From Alitibacter langaaensis DSM 22999 (GTDB lineage Bacteria > Pseudomonadota > Gammaproteobacteria > Enterobacterales > Pasteurellaceae): a stretch of DNA of 64,000 nucleotides. The DNA is taken from positions 1-64,000 of the forward strand of contig NZ_QENU01000006.1 of the NCBI RefSeq assembly GCF_003096995.1, written 5' to 3'. Below, in pieces: positions 1-9,980 of this stretch (the stretch's first letter is position 1; the number at the start of each line of letters is the position of its first letter). The notes below the pieces were generated by a model. The model did no database searches, was not told the origin of the DNA, and worked only from the letters and a program-made list of their open reading frames with translations. Made by a program: the position numbers and the translations under genes.

Positions 1-99
<99 letters not shown>

Positions 100-118
100 T
101 CAGTTTCCTTGTATTGAG

Positions 119-145
119 CCCCCAAAGTGCGGTGCAAATTGGGGG
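119..145 (-). terminator. Stem-loop between fusA and tuf with a USS in the loop
   Basis: CCCCCAA (119-125) pairs with TTGGGGG (139-145), and the loop carries AGTGCGGT. There is no strong T-run, so it may attenuate or process the fusA-tuf transcript and not end it fully. Confidence 0.5.
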
Positions 146-162
146 AGTTTTAGTTAATTAAA

Positions 163-2265
163 TTATTTTTTACGTGCTTCGATAACTGCATCAGCAACGT
201 TTTTCGGTGCTTCAGCATATTTCAAAGGTTCCATTGAATATGATGCACGACCTTGAGTTTGTGAACGTAAGTCTGTTGCATAACCGAACATTTCTGCTAA
301 TGGAACTTCAGCATTGATTTTAACCACGAATTCGTTAGCTTCTTGGCCGTTCACCATCGCACGACGACGGCTTAAGTCACCAATTACATCACCAACGTAT
401 TCAGGTGGAGTTTCCACTTCTACTTTCATGATTGGCTCAAGAAGAACTGGGTTTGCTTTTGCGAACGCTGCTTTAAATGCTAAAGAAGCGGCAAGTTTAA
501 ACGCTAATTCAGATGAGTCAACATCATGGTATGAACCGAAGTGTAAACGAACACCAATATCTTCTACCGGATAACCTGCTAATGGACCAGATTTAAGTTG
601 TTCTTGGATTCCTTTATCAACAGCTGGGATAAATTCACCAGGAATTACACCACCTTTGATTTCGTTCACGAATTCGTAACCAGGACCTTCTGGATCTAAT
701 GGATACAAGTCGATAACAACGTGACCATATTGACCGCGACCACCAGATTGTTTTGCGTGTTTACCTTCAACATCGTTTACACGAGTACGGATTGTTTCAC
801 GGTAAGATACTTGTGGTTTACCGATGTTCGCTTCAACTTTGAATTCACGACGCATACGGTCAACGATAATATCTAAGTGCAATTCACCCATACCTGAGAT
901 GATAGTTTCACCTGACTCTTCATCTGTGTGAACACGGAATGAAGGGTCTTCTTGTGCTAAACGACCTAATGCAAGACCCATTTTTTCTTGGTCTGCTTTA
1001 GTTTTTGGTTCAACCGCAACTGAGATAACTGGATCTGGGAATTCCATACGCTCAAGAATAATTGGCGCATCTTGTGCACATAATGTGTCACCAGTACCAA
1101 CATCTTTTAAGCCGATTGCCGCAGCAATATCACCAGCACGAACTTCTTTGATCTCTTCACGTTTATTTGCGTGCATCTGTACGATACGACCAAAACGTTC
1201 ACGTTTATCTTTTACTGAGTTTAATACGGTTGCACCAGACTCAATAACACCAGAATATACGCGGAAGAAAGTCAAGTTACCAACGAATGGGTCAGTTGCA
1301 ATTTTAAATGCAAGAGCCGCAAATGGTTCATCATCACTTGCGTGACGTTCACCTTCAGTTTCATCTGGATTGATACCTTTAATTGCAGGAATATCAGTCG
1401 GTGCTGGTAAATAGTCAATCACGGCGTCAAGCATTGCTTGAACACCTTTGTTTTTGAATGCTGAACCACAAGTCACCAAGATGATTTCGGTTGCTAAAAC
1501 ACGTTGACGAAGACCAGCTTTGATTTCTTCTTCTGTTAAATCTTCACCGCCTAAGTATTTTTCCATTAATTCTTCTGAAGATTCTGCAGCAGCCTCAATG
1601 AGGTTTTGATGCCATTCTGCACATGCATCTTGCATATCAGCAGGAATATCTTCATAAGTGAACGTCATACCTTGATCAGCTTCGTTCCAGTTGATTGCTT
1701 TCATTTTTAACAAATCAACAACACCAGTAAAGTTATCTTCTGCACCGATTGGAAGTTGTAAAGGAACGGCATTTGCACCTAAACGTGTTTTAATTTGTTC
1801 AACTACGCGCAAGAAGTTTGCACCAGTACGGTCCATTTTGTTCACAAACGCGATACGTGGAACATGATATTTATTCGCTTGACGCCATACTGTTTCTGAT
1901 TGAGGTTGAACACCACCAACCGCACAGTAAACCATTACCGCACCATCAAGAACACGCATTGAACGTTCAACTTCGATTGTGAAGTCCACGTGTCCTGGAG
2001 TATCGATAACGTTGATACGGTGTTGTGGATATTGTTGAGACATACCAGACCAGAATGCAGTTGTCGCCGCAGAGGTGATTGTGATACCACGCTCTTGCTC
2101 TTGTTCCATCCAGTCCATTGTTGCTGCACCATCATGTACTTCACCGATCTTGTGACTTACACCAGTGTAGAACAAGATACGCTCAGTAGTTGTAGTTTTA
2201 CCCGCATCGATATGCGCACTGATACCGATATTACGGTAAAGTGAAATAGGGGTTGTACGAGCCAT
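163..2265 (-). CDS. fusA: Elongation factor G
   Basis: This is the full-length 700-residue translocation GTPase that moves mRNA and tRNA through the ribosome after peptide transfer. The G1 P-loop AHIDAGKT is at residues 17-24, followed by the EF-G switch sequences RGITI and DTPGHVDF and the NKMD guanine-specificity motif. Domains II-V follow without a break. The start [12 protein letters not shown] matches the family's usual N-terminus. It lies about 100 bp downstream of rpsG and before tuf, and is presumably transcribed mainly from the rpsL promoter near 3420-3448. Confidence 0.98.
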   Translation of the reverse strand: MARTTPISLYRNIGISAHIDAGKTTTTERILFYTGVSHKIGEVHDGAATMDWMEQEQERGITITSAATTAFWSGMSQQYPQHRINVIDTPGHVDFTIEVERSMRVLDGAVMVYCAVGGVQPQSETVWRQANKYHVPRIAFVNKMDRTGANFLRVVEQIKTRLGANAVPLQLPIGAEDNFTGVVDLLKMKAINWNEADQGMTFTYEDIPADMQDACAEWHQNLIEAAAESSEELMEKYLGGEDLTEEEIKAGLRQRVLATEIILVTCGSAFKNKGVQAMLDAVIDYLPAPTDIPAIKGINPDETEGERHASDDEPFAALAFKIATDPFVGNLTFFRVYSGVIESGATVLNSVKDKRERFGRIVQMHANKREEIKEVRAGDIAAAIGLKDVGTGDTLCAQDAPIILERMEFPDPVISVAVEPKTKADQEKMGLALGRLAQEDPSFRVHTDEESGETIISGMGELHLDIIVDRMRREFKVEANIGKPQVSYRETIRTRVNDVEGKHAKQSGGRGQYGHVVIDLYPLDPEGPGYEFVNEIKGGVIPGEFIPAVDKGIQEQLKSGPLAGYPVEDIGVRLHFGSYHDVDSSELAFKLAASLAFKAAFAKANPVLLEPIMKVEVETPPEYVGDVIGDLSRRRAMVNGQEANEFVVKINAEVPLAEMFGYATDLRSQTQGRASYSMEPLKYAEAPKNVADAVIEARKK

Positions 2266-2364
2266 TATTATTACCTTGTTTTGGTTTAATATTGAAATTC
2301 TTTATAAGGGTAAGGCTTCATCGCAAATATTGTGATGAAGCCCTTCAATATATTTATTAATTGA

Positions 2365-2928
<564 letters not shown>

Positions 2929-2968
2929 TTAATAATTTAGACGTTTGGCCTTACTTAACGGAGATCCA

Positions 2969-3346
<378 letters not shown>

Positions 3347-3419
3347 TTAAGCTCCAGTTAATAAAATTCTAAAAGAATGATTTGTTCAAAATCTATTCCA
3401 TAAAGGAAATAGACGTTGA

Positions 3420-3448
3420 ATTTTAATCGCAAAAATAGAAGATGTCAA
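3420..3448 (-). promoter_or_regulatory. str operon promoter (sigma-70 type)
   Basis: On the minus strand the sequence reads TTGACA (3448-3443), a 17-bp spacer, then TAAAAT (3425-3420). This is a perfect -35 box and a five-of-six -10 box, about 75 bp before the rpsL start codon. Confidence 0.85.
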
Positions 3449-3590
3449 GTTTTAAGCATCCTTACGACATAAGGATAAAATTTCAGAATTTCCCATTAAC
3501 TAGGATGAAATTTATACTCTCTTAAAATGACATTTAACACCGCCACAAATAAGAATAACTCTCAAAAACATTCCTGAATCATGCTAATTT

Positions 3591-3606
3591 TGTGATCTTC
3601 ATTCCA
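3591..3606 (+). promoter_or_regulatory. Candidate CRP site upstream of tfoX
   Basis: TGTGA-N6-TTCCA matches the CRP consensus TGTGA-N6-TCACA in 8 of 10 arm positions. A TATATA -10-like element lies about 28 bp downstream of its right edge. CRP control of sxy/tfoX is known in Pasteurellaceae, but this assignment rests on motif and position only. Confidence 0.45.
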
Positions 3607-3627
3607 AAAATTCTCTGCAAAGATTGT

Positions 3628-3645
3628 CAACCTTATATAAGGTTG
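3628..3645 (+). promoter_or_regulatory. 18-bp perfect palindrome upstream of tfoX
   Basis: CAACCTTATATAAGGTTG reads identically on both strands. It overlaps the likely -10 region (TATATA) and ends 49 bp before the tfoX start codon. It could be an operator, or if transcribed, a hairpin in the leader. H. influenzae sxy is known to be limited by secondary structure at the 5' end of its mRNA, but the function here is inference. Confidence 0.5.
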
Positions 3646-3694
3646 GCATAGTGGAGCTAGTATTTTATAAACTAATTCATAGCAAGGAGATTTT

Positions 3695-4369
3695 ATGCAA
3701 TTTTTAAAAAGCTGCACAGATAAAGTTCGCCAGTTAATGACTAGTATTCTTGATGACAGTGTCATCATCAAGCCTTTATTTATAGGAAGCGGCATTTTCT
3801 ATGATGGATTTATGTTCGCTATCTATATCAATAACGCATTTCATCTCAAAGCGACAGGAAAACTTGCTGAAAAATTAATAGAAAATGGCGCAATACCTTG
3901 GGTTTACGCGATAAGGAAAGAAAGAGACACGGAACCAACCTACTACAGGTTACCAGATATTATTTATAACGATCCAATTTTTTTACAAAAATTCGTACTC
4001 TTATCTATTAACCAAATGAAGGCTCAAAAACTTCTTGATGAATTAAAACAACTATCTAGCATTCGAAAATTGCCCAATCTTAGCGTAAAACATGAGCGCG
4101 CTTTAGAAAAAATCGGCATTCCTACAGTTCAAAAATTAAAAGCGATTGGTGCGATTCAAGCGTTCATTCTACTTAAGAAATCAGGGCGAGACATCAATAT
4201 TTCTTGGTTTTGGGCTATGCTAGCCGCCTTAGAAAATAAGCATGTACACGTTCTAACCAAAGAAGAGCGAGAAAATGCATTTCACAAATTAAATCAAGCA
4301 CTCAAAAAGGCGAATATGCGCGCTATTCGAGATGCTGCATTATATGATAATCGTGCAGATCGACCTTAG
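3695..4369 (+). CDS. tfoX: Competence regulator TfoX/Sxy
   Basis: This 224-residue protein has the two TfoX domains in order: an N-terminal domain (about 15-110, with LFIGSGIFYDGFMFAIYINN) and a helical C-terminal domain (about 125-215, starting RKLPNLSVKHERALEKIGI). In Pasteurellaceae Sxy works with CRP at CRP-S sites to switch on genes for natural DNA uptake. A good ribosome binding site (AAGGAG) precedes the ATG. It seems well diverged from H. influenzae Sxy as I remember it, mostly in the N-terminal half, while the PNL-KHERAL-KIGI block is conserved. The abundance of USS in the window agrees with a functional competence system. Confidence 0.9.
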   Translation: MQFLKSCTDKVRQLMTSILDDSVIIKPLFIGSGIFYDGFMFAIYINNAFHLKATGKLAEKLIENGAIPWVYAIRKERDTEPTYYRLPDIIYNDPIFLQKFVLLSINQMKAQKLLDELKQLSSIRKLPNLSVKHERALEKIGIPTVQKLKAIGAIQAFILLKKSGRDINISWFWAMLAALENKHVHVLTKEERENAFHKLNQALKKANMRAIRDAALYDNRADRP

Positions 4370-4385
4370 GGATAGATATAAATGT

Positions 4386-4425
4386 TTAAGTGGATAATAG
4401 GGTAAAAATATTATCCACTTAATTT
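4386..4425 (+). terminator. tfoX transcription terminator
   Basis: A perfect 14-bp stem (TTAAGTGGATAATA at 4386-4399 with its complement at 4409-4422) and a 9-nt loop are followed by a short T-run, 16 bp after the tfoX stop codon. Confidence 0.8.
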
Positions 4426-4483
4426 CATACAATCTAGCTTGTGCTTAATCTTCAAAGTATGTGATGTTTCTTATTCTTCCGCG

Positions 4484-4990
4484 CCTTAAAAACTGGACAT
4501 AATCATTCTATGAAAAGCTGTATCGCTTAGCGATGATGGATTTAGCAAACCGTGAAATTATCGCCTATCAAATCGGGTGGCGACAGAGTTTTGGTTTAGT
4601 ATCCAAAACGCTCAAAGAAACCTTGTCAAAACGTGCTTCGGAAGCAGTTTCGATGATTCATAGCGACCAAAAGGTTACCTTTCTCAAGTGGCAGTGTGAC
4701 ATGAAATGCTTGTGTATAAAAAGGGCGAATAGAAGGCGGTTCAGAGCATGAGCTGCAAGGGAAATTGCTACGATAATGCCGTGATAAAGAGCGTTTTTAG
4801 TATCTTGAAATCGGAATGCTTTATCCAAACCGCTTTGCCAATGTGGCAGAACTGGAGATAGCGCTGCACGGGTATACTCATTATTATAACAAGCTGCGAA
4901 TTAAGCCCACTTTAAACGACTTAAGCCCTGTGCAATACAGAGCTCAATATTTACCCTCTAGCTATCCTAGGATTTTAGGGAGGCTCAAAT
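4484..4990 (+). mobile_element. Decayed IS3-family (IS150-like) insertion sequence, transposase pseudogene
   Basis: Pieces of an IS3-type OrfB transposase appear in shifting frames. LANREIIAYQIGWRQS and a segment ending MIHSDQ (first part of the DDE core) lie near 4533-4670, then GNCYDNAVIKSVFSILKSE near 4757-4815, then VAELEIALHGYTHYYNKLRIK near 4843-4905 with the family's usual C-terminal end. Frameshifts break the gene at about 4670, 4745 and 4820, the 5' half of OrfB and OrfA are gone, and no intact terminal repeats are visible. It separates tfoX from glpX. The 3' part is recognisably similar to a second remnant at 53350-53470. Confidence 0.8.
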
Positions 4991-5020
4991 TAACCGCACT
5001 TTTGTCTATTATGTTTAACG

Positions 5021-6034
5021 CTATTCACTTAAAAGCTGATAAATTTCTTCATCTTTACGATCTAGATAATGCATAGATTGAATGCGGCGGATTGTACGAG
5101 ATTTGCCTCGGATTAATAAGGTTTCCGTGGTGGCTAAGTTGCCTTTGCGGTGAATGCCTTTTAGCAAATCGCCATTGGTAATGCCTGTTGCCACAAACAC
5201 TAAATTATCGTCTTTGGCTAAGTCTTCCAATTTCAAAACTTCATTCACTGCGGCGCCACTTTGTTGGCAACGCTGAATTTCCTGTTCCGCAATGGCAATG
5301 TTTTCTGGCGTGTCGCCTTTCACTAGATTACGTGGCAATAAACGGGCTTGCATATCGCCACCTAAAGCTCGTACCGCTGCGGCAGTGACTACGCCTTCGG
5401 GAGCGCCGCCAATTCCATAGAGCATATCTACTTCGCCATCAGGTAAACAGCATAAAACAGAGCCTGCTACATCGCCATCGGGAATACAGATAACGCGCGC
5501 ACCGAGTTGTTGGATTCGTTTAATCACTTCGTCATGACGTGGTTTAGCCAATACCATGACTGTTAATTGTGAGATGGATTTTCCTAAACGTGAAGCGACA
5601 CGGCGGCAATTTTGTTCAATCTCTAAATTTAAGTCGATCATGCCTTTTAATTCAGGTCCCACGACTAATTTTTCCATATACATATCGGGTGCACGCAAAA
5701 AAGTGTCTTTGCCACCCGCGGCTAATACCGAAATTGCATTCGCCTGCCCCATTGCGGTCATACGCGTGCCATCGATGGGATCCACCGCAATCGCAATGGG
5801 CTCGCCTTTGCCTGTGCCTAATTTTTCACCAATATAAAGCATTGGCGCATGATCAATTTCCCCCTCGCCGATGACGATTTCTCCGTCCATATCAATTTGG
5901 TTCAACATAAAACGCATTGCCTTTACAGCGGCATCATCGGCAGCATTTTTGTCGCCACGCCCTAGCCATGTAAAACCAGCCAATGCAGCCGCTTCAGTAA
6001 TCCGAGAAAATTCAATTGCTAATGCTCTATTCAT
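5021..6034 (-). CDS. glpX: Fructose-1,6-bisphosphatase, class II
   Basis: This 337-residue lithium-sensitive type phosphatase hydrolyses fructose 1,6-bisphosphate to fructose 6-phosphate in gluconeogenesis. The family's metal and substrate motifs GEGEIDHAPMLYIGE and VDPIDGTRMTAMG are intact, as is the IGGAPEGVVTAAA loop. The frame is open to 6067, but MNRALAIEFSRITEAAALAG at 6034 is the normal GlpX start, with an AAGGAAAAG ribosome binding site. The stop lies about 30 bp from the edge of the IS remnant, so the gene's 3' neighbour has probably been changed by that insertion. Confidence 0.95.
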   Translation of the reverse strand: MNRALAIEFSRITEAAALAGFTWLGRGDKNAADDAAVKAMRFMLNQIDMDGEIVIGEGEIDHAPMLYIGEKLGTGKGEPIAIAVDPIDGTRMTAMGQANAISVLAAGGKDTFLRAPDMYMEKLVVGPELKGMIDLNLEIEQNCRRVASRLGKSISQLTVMVLAKPRHDEVIKRIQQLGARVICIPDGDVAGSVLCCLPDGEVDMLYGIGGAPEGVVTAAAVRALGGDMQARLLPRNLVKGDTPENIAIAEQEIQRCQQSGAAVNEVLKLEDLAKDDNLVFVATGITNGDLLKGIHRKGNLATTETLLIRGKSRTIRRIQSMHYLDRKDEEIYQLLSE

Positions 6035-6199
6035 ATTCTTTTCCTTATTCGATGAAATTTTTCTCATTTTAACACTCAGCTAAACGATTGCGGAAAAATA
6101 TTTCTGTCATGGCGAAAATTTGTGTTTTAGCCTTTTAAATTAGATCAAATCTAGGGTAGAATGACCGCACTTTTCATATTTTCATTAAAGGAAGTTCAT

Positions 6200-6418
6200 A
6201 TGTCATTAGAAATTTTAGATCAATTAGAAGGCAAAATTCGCCAAGCTGTTGAAACTATTCAATTACTTCAATTAGAAGTAGAAGAATTAAAAGAAAAAAA
6301 TACTCAAGTACAACATGCTAACGATGCATTGCGTAACGAAAATGAGCAATTAAAAGTTGAACACAATAACTGGCAAGAACGTTTACGTTCGTTATTAGGT
6401 CAAATTGATAACGTTTAA
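6200..6418 (+). CDS. zapB: Cell division protein ZapB
   Basis: This 72-residue protein is predicted to be almost wholly coiled coil (heptads of Leu/Ile with Glu and Lys from residue 4 to about 60) and matches ZapB, which stabilises the FtsZ ring through ZapA. The start MSLEILDQLEGKIRQAVETI at 6200 has an AAAGGAAG ribosome binding site; the open frame begins further up at 6161 inside a USS and is not likely to be used. It is divergent from glpX, with a USS in the shared promoter region (about 6163-6173). Confidence 0.93.
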   Translation: MSLEILDQLEGKIRQAVETIQLLQLEVEELKEKNTQVQHANDALRNENEQLKVEHNNWQERLRSLLGQIDNV

Positions 6419-6436
6419 TTCCCCAATAAAATAATG

Positions 6437-6463
6437 AAAGCGACCGTTGTAGTCGCTTTTTTT
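6437..6463 (+). terminator. zapB terminator
   Basis: AAAGCGAC (6437-6444) pairs with GTCGCTTT (6452-6459), followed by a run of T. Confidence 0.85.
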
Positions 6464-6553
6464 ATGACAGAAAGTAATGGCTAACTATCATTAACGTCTA
6501 TTTAAGCCGCAATTAATCAGGAAGATTTTGTACTATTAGATATATCACTAAAA

Positions 6554-6569
6554 ATGCAAACGTTTTCCT
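6554..6569 (+). promoter_or_regulatory. Candidate PurR operator upstream of gpt
   Basis: ATGCAAACGTTTTCCT matches the PurR consensus ACGCAAACGTTTGCGT in 13 of 16 positions, with the central GCAAACGTTT intact. It lies 106 bp before the gpt start. Purine control of a purine-salvage gene makes sense, but this is motif evidence only. Confidence 0.6.
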
Positions 6570-6611
6570 GCTTAATTCCCCTCCTTCCATTAGAAAAACT
6601 GGCAAAATCTC

Positions 6612-6637
6612 TACCACTTTTCCCTCGGAAAGTGGTA
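6612..6637 (+). promoter_or_regulatory. Leader stem-loop of gpt
   Basis: TACCACTTT (6612-6620) pairs perfectly with AAAGTGGTA (6629-6637) across an 8-nt loop, 37 bp before the start codon. There is no T-run, so it is not a simple terminator. The role is unknown. Confidence 0.45.
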
Positions 6638-6674
6638 TCCTTACGCAATTTTTAAATTCAGCAAAGGAAATATT

Positions 6675-7133
6675 ATGAGCGAAAAATATGTGGTGACTTG
6701 GGATATGTTTCAAATGCACGCACGCAAATTAGCAGAGCGTTTATTGCCAGCGTCACAATGGAAAGGCATTATTGCCGTGAGCCGTGGGGGCTTATTCCCA
6801 GCAGCAGTATTAGCACGAGAATTAGGTTTGCGCCATGTGGAAACTGTGTGTATTGCAAGTTATGACCATGATCAACAAGGCGAACTACGCGTATTACATG
6901 CGGCAGATACAGACGGCGAAGGTTTCATTGTGGTAGATGATTTAGTGGATACAGGCAACACGGCTAAAGAAATTCGCAAAATGTATCCTAAAGCAAAATT
7001 TGTTACTGTTTTTGCAAAACCTGCTGGTGCGCCATTAGTTGATGACTATGTGATTGATATTCCACAAAATACTTGGATTGAACAGCCTTGGGATTTAGGC
7101 TTAGGTTTTGTGCCACCCATTGCACGCAAATAA
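6675..7133 (+). CDS. gpt: Xanthine-guanine phosphoribosyltransferase
   Basis: The enzyme transfers the phosphoribosyl group of PRPP to guanine, xanthine and hypoxanthine in purine salvage. The 152 residues match the length of the enterobacterial enzyme. The PRPP-binding motif [13 protein letters not shown] is at about residues 84-96, and the [11 protein letters not shown] loop that binds pyrophosphate is at 33-43. The C-terminal [14 protein letters not shown] base-binding segment is present. A GCAAAGGAAA ribosome binding site precedes the ATG. It appears monocistronic, with its own terminator, and may be under PurR through the box at 6554-6569. Confidence 0.96.
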   Translation: MSEKYVVTWDMFQMHARKLAERLLPASQWKGIIAVSRGGLFPAAVLARELGLRHVETVCIASYDHDQQGELRVLHAADTDGEGFIVVDDLVDTGNTAKEIRKMYPKAKFVTVFAKPAGAPLVDDYVIDIPQNTWIEQPWDLGLGFVPPIARK

Positions 7134-7143
7134 TAAAAAATAG

Positions 7144-7170
7144 AAACACGGGCTGAGCTCGTGTTTTTTT
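7144..7170 (+). terminator. gpt terminator
   Basis: AAACACG (7144-7150) pairs with CGTGTTT (7160-7166), followed by further T residues. Confidence 0.8.
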
Positions 7171-7235
7171 AACTTCATTTTCGTTATATAAAAATTTACT
7201 ATTATTAATATTTAACATTCTCTTTTGACATAAAA

Positions 7236-8528
7236 ATGAATAAGAATACCTTTATTGTTGGTTTTATGCTGTTTGCCATTTTTTTTGGCGCAGGCAATCT
7301 CATTTTCCCACCTAAGTTAGGGTTTGAATCTCATTCTGAATATTTTCCAGCTACACTGGGCTTTATTGTGACAGGGGTAGGCTTGCCATTGCTAGGCATT
7401 ATTGTGAGCTCATTTTATCCCGGTGGATATACAGAAAGTCTGAAAAAAATTCACCCTTGGTTTTCTGTGATTTTCTTGAGTGCGATCTATTTAAGCGTTG
7501 GGCCTTTTGTGGCGATTCCACGAACAGCAGCAACCTCTTATGAATTATCCCTTTTGCCATATTTAACGAATCCAAGTGGCGTTTCTTTATATATTTTTAG
7601 TGGCATTTATTTTATCGCAGCCCTTTGGCTCGCGTTGAATCCCTCTAAAATGGTGGAACGAGTAGGCTCAATCTTAACTCCTGTCTTATTGTTTGCATTA
7701 GCCGCACTCGTTATCAAAAGTGCAATGCTATTAAACCATGAAAGCGCCCCGCTTATTCCCCAAGAACCTGTATTTTTCAAAGGCTTTGTGTCGGGTTATT
7801 TAACCATGGATGCCTTGGCTTCGATTGCTTATTCCGTGATCGTAATTTCAGCCATTCAGTCTAAAGGTGTGAGTAAGCAAGAGTTGCCGCGACAAACTCT
7901 ATTCGCGGGTATCATTGCAGCAAGCGCACTGACCTTAATCTATCTCTCACTTTCTTGGTTAGGCAGCAAAATTCCATTGAGCGCAGAAACCCTCGATATG
8001 TTGCAACAGAAAAACTTAGACCTCGGCACTTATATTCTCAATGCCTTATCATTACAGGCGTTTGGTGAGTTGGGGCACATTGTGCTAGGCATTGTTGTAA
8101 CGCTTGCTTGTTTAACCACCGCAATTGGTTTGATCGTCTCGGTGAGTGAATATTTTTATAGTTTATATCATAAAATTTCCTATAAATTGTATGCACTGTT
8201 TTTCACGGTATTGAGCTTTTTGATCGCCAATCAAGGCTTGAATACGGTGTTGAGTAAATCTATTCCTGTCTTGTTGACCTTATACCCTATTGCGATTACC
8301 GTTATCTTGCTTATGGGAATTAACTTGTTAGTGAAAGTACCATTAATCGCACAACGCTGCGCGATTTTCTTGGTAGCGATCGTTTCGTTAAGTTCAACGC
8401 TGGAATTAGACTTTACACAATTATTACCATTGAAAAATTATTCGATGGAATGGGTGCCAGTTGCTTTGGGTGGTTTGCTTATTGGCTATTTACTTTCACT
8501 GGTAAAACGCAGCAACGTTGTAGAATAG
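7236..8528 (+). CDS. brnQ: Branched-chain amino acid:cation symporter BrnQ
   Basis: This 430-residue inner-membrane protein has about 12 hydrophobic segments and the family's N-terminal signature FMLFAIFFGAGNLIFPPKLG (about residues 10-29), plus GPFVAIPRTAATSYE in the third segment. BrnQ imports leucine, isoleucine and valine with sodium or protons. The start MNKNTFIVG fits, though no strong ribosome binding site precedes it. Only 12 bp separate its stop from modB, so the three genes brnQ-modB-modC may share a transcript even though their functions differ. Confidence 0.93.
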   Translation: MNKNTFIVGFMLFAIFFGAGNLIFPPKLGFESHSEYFPATLGFIVTGVGLPLLGIIVSSFYPGGYTESLKKIHPWFSVIFLSAIYLSVGPFVAIPRTAATSYELSLLPYLTNPSGVSLYIFSGIYFIAALWLALNPSKMVERVGSILTPVLLFALAALVIKSAMLLNHESAPLIPQEPVFFKGFVSGYLTMDALASIAYSVIVISAIQSKGVSKQELPRQTLFAGIIAASALTLIYLSLSWLGSKIPLSAETLDMLQQKNLDLGTYILNALSLQAFGELGHIVLGIVVTLACLTTAIGLIVSVSEYFYSLYHKISYKLYALFFTVLSFLIANQGLNTVLSKSIPVLLTLYPIAITVILLMGINLLVKVPLIAQRCAIFLVAIVSLSSTLELDFTQLLPLKNYSMEWVPVALGGLLIGYLLSLVKRSNVVE

Positions 8529-8540
8529 CTGCATTAACTA

Positions 8541-9263
8541 ATGCTTATGCTTGAATATCTTTCCTTATCTGACGCCGAACTCAATGCGGTTTACTTAAGT
8601 TTAAAAGTCGCATTTTGGTCTATTTTATGTAGTTTGCCCGTGGCAATTGCCACCGCTTGGGTGCTGGCTCGTTGTCAGTTTTGGGGAAAATCTATTCTAA
8701 ACAGCATCATTCATTTGCCCTTGGTTTTACCCCCCGTGGTGATTGGTTATTTATTACTCACAACAATGGGACGCAATGGCTGGCTTGGAAAACATCTGAT
8801 GGAATGGTTTGGTTTTAGCTTTGCCTTTAGCTGGCATGGTGCCGCATTAGCTTCTGCGGTGGTCACTTTTCCCTTAGTCGTGCGCTCTATCCGCCTAGCC
8901 ATTGAAAGTGTGGACATAAAATTAGAGCAAGCGGCTCGCACTTTAGGCGCTTCTGCATTACGCACTTTTTTCACCATCACCTTGCCCCTTTCTAGCGCAG
9001 GGATTTTAGCGGGCGTTATTCTCGGTTTCGCACGTTCTTTAGGCGAATTTGGGGCAACCATTACCTTTGTTTCCAACATTCCAGAAGTGACGCGGACAAT
9101 TCCGCTTGCGATGTATTCTTTCATCGAAACCCCTGGTGCCGAAGGCGCAGCCGCACGTTTATGCGTCATCGCTATTATCATTTCGCTGATTTCCTTACTG
9201 GCTTCAGAATGGCTTGCCAAACGCACGCAACAACGCTTAGGACAATATCATGCTCGAAATTAA
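8541..9263 (+). CDS. modB: Molybdate ABC transporter permease
   Basis: This 240-residue permease has five to six membrane segments and the EAA loop that contacts the ATPase ([27 protein letters not shown], about residues 130-155). ModB forms the molybdate channel with ModC. Two ATG codons (8541, 8547) are in frame; neither has a strong ribosome binding site. The gene for the periplasmic molybdate-binding protein (modA), normally just upstream, is absent here and brnQ takes its place. The 3' end overlaps modC by 14 bp, showing translational coupling. Confidence 0.88.
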   Translation: MLMLEYLSLSDAELNAVYLSLKVAFWSILCSLPVAIATAWVLARCQFWGKSILNSIIHLPLVLPPVVIGYLLLTTMGRNGWLGKHLMEWFGFSFAFSWHGAALASAVVTFPLVVRSIRLAIESVDIKLEQAARTLGASALRTFFTITLPLSSAGILAGVILGFARSLGEFGATITFVSNIPEVTRTIPLAMYSFIETPGAEGAAARLCVIAIIISLISLLASEWLAKRTQQRLGQYHARN

Positions 9264-9936
9264 TGTCAAAAAAACGCTCGGCGAAACACAATTGGAAGCA
9301 GATTTACAAATTCCAGCGCGCGGTGTAACCGCTATTTTCGGCGTGTCTGGCTCGGGTAAATCCTCTTTGATTAATCTGGTCAGCGGCTTGCTAAATCCCG
9401 ATTGGGGATATATTCGCTTAAACGGCAAAACCCTTGTGGACACGGATAAAGGCATTTGTTTAGCCCCCAATAAACGCCACATTGGTTATGTCTTTCAAGA
9501 CGCGCGTCTGTTTCCCCATTATTCCGTAAAAGGCAATTTGTATTACGGCATAAAGGACAAAAGTGCGGTCAATTTTGACGCAATTTTAAAATTATTAGGC
9601 ATTGAACACCTGCTAAAACGCTATCTTTTCAGCTTATCTGGCGGAGAAAAACAACGAGTCGCCATTGGGCGCGCGTTACTTTCCAGCCCCGATATTCTGC
9701 TGATGGATGAACCGCTTTCTGCCTTAGACTTGCCACGCAAACGCGAGCTATTAGCCTATTTAGAAAAATTATCCCAAGAAGTTGAGATCCCAATTTTGTA
9801 TGTTACCCACAGCGTAGATGAGCTGACCGCGCTGGCAGAACGTGTCATTTTGCTCGATAGTGGCAAAGTGATCGCCTATGATGATGTACAGAACGTGCTG
9901 CGTAGCCCATTTTTTTCTAAGTGGAAGCCACAATAA
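9250..9936 (+). CDS. modC: Molybdate ABC transporter ATP-binding protein, short form lacking the Mop domain
   Basis: The ATPase domain is complete: Walker A GVSGSGKS at residues 31-38, Q-loop in [10 protein letters not shown] (80-89), signature LSGGEKQ (129-135), Walker B ILLMDEP (149-155) and the H-loop in YVTHSVDE. It powers molybdate import through ModB. At 228 residues it stops soon after [10 protein letters not shown], whereas typical ModC is about 350 residues and carries a C-terminal molybdate-binding Mop domain that senses substrate. No remains of that domain are visible in any frame before yqgE at 9981. It may be a natural short form or a truncation. Confidence 0.85.
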   Translation: MLEINVKKTLGETQLEADLQIPARGVTAIFGVSGSGKSSLINLVSGLLNPDWGYIRLNGKTLVDTDKGICLAPNKRHIGYVFQDARLFPHYSVKGNLYYGIKDKSAVNFDAILKLLGIEHLLKRYLFSLSGGEKQRVAIGRALLSSPDILLMDEPLSALDLPRKRELLAYLEKLSQEVEIPILYVTHSVDELTALAERVILLDSGKVIAYDDVQNVLRSPFFSKWKPQ

Positions 9937-9980
9937 ATTTGCGCTAAACTGACCGCACTTTTCTTCAATTAACACAACTT

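Noticed and set aside
3562-3795. 77-codon minus-strand frame overlapping the tfoX leader and start
   Set aside because: No conserved motif; it is antisense to the true tfoX start and would cross the promoter region.
8747-9226. 159-codon minus-strand open frame across modB
   Set aside because: It is the antisense shadow of modB: the composition is rich in Lys, Ala and Ser, there is no ribosome binding site, and the plus-strand protein is a clear permease.
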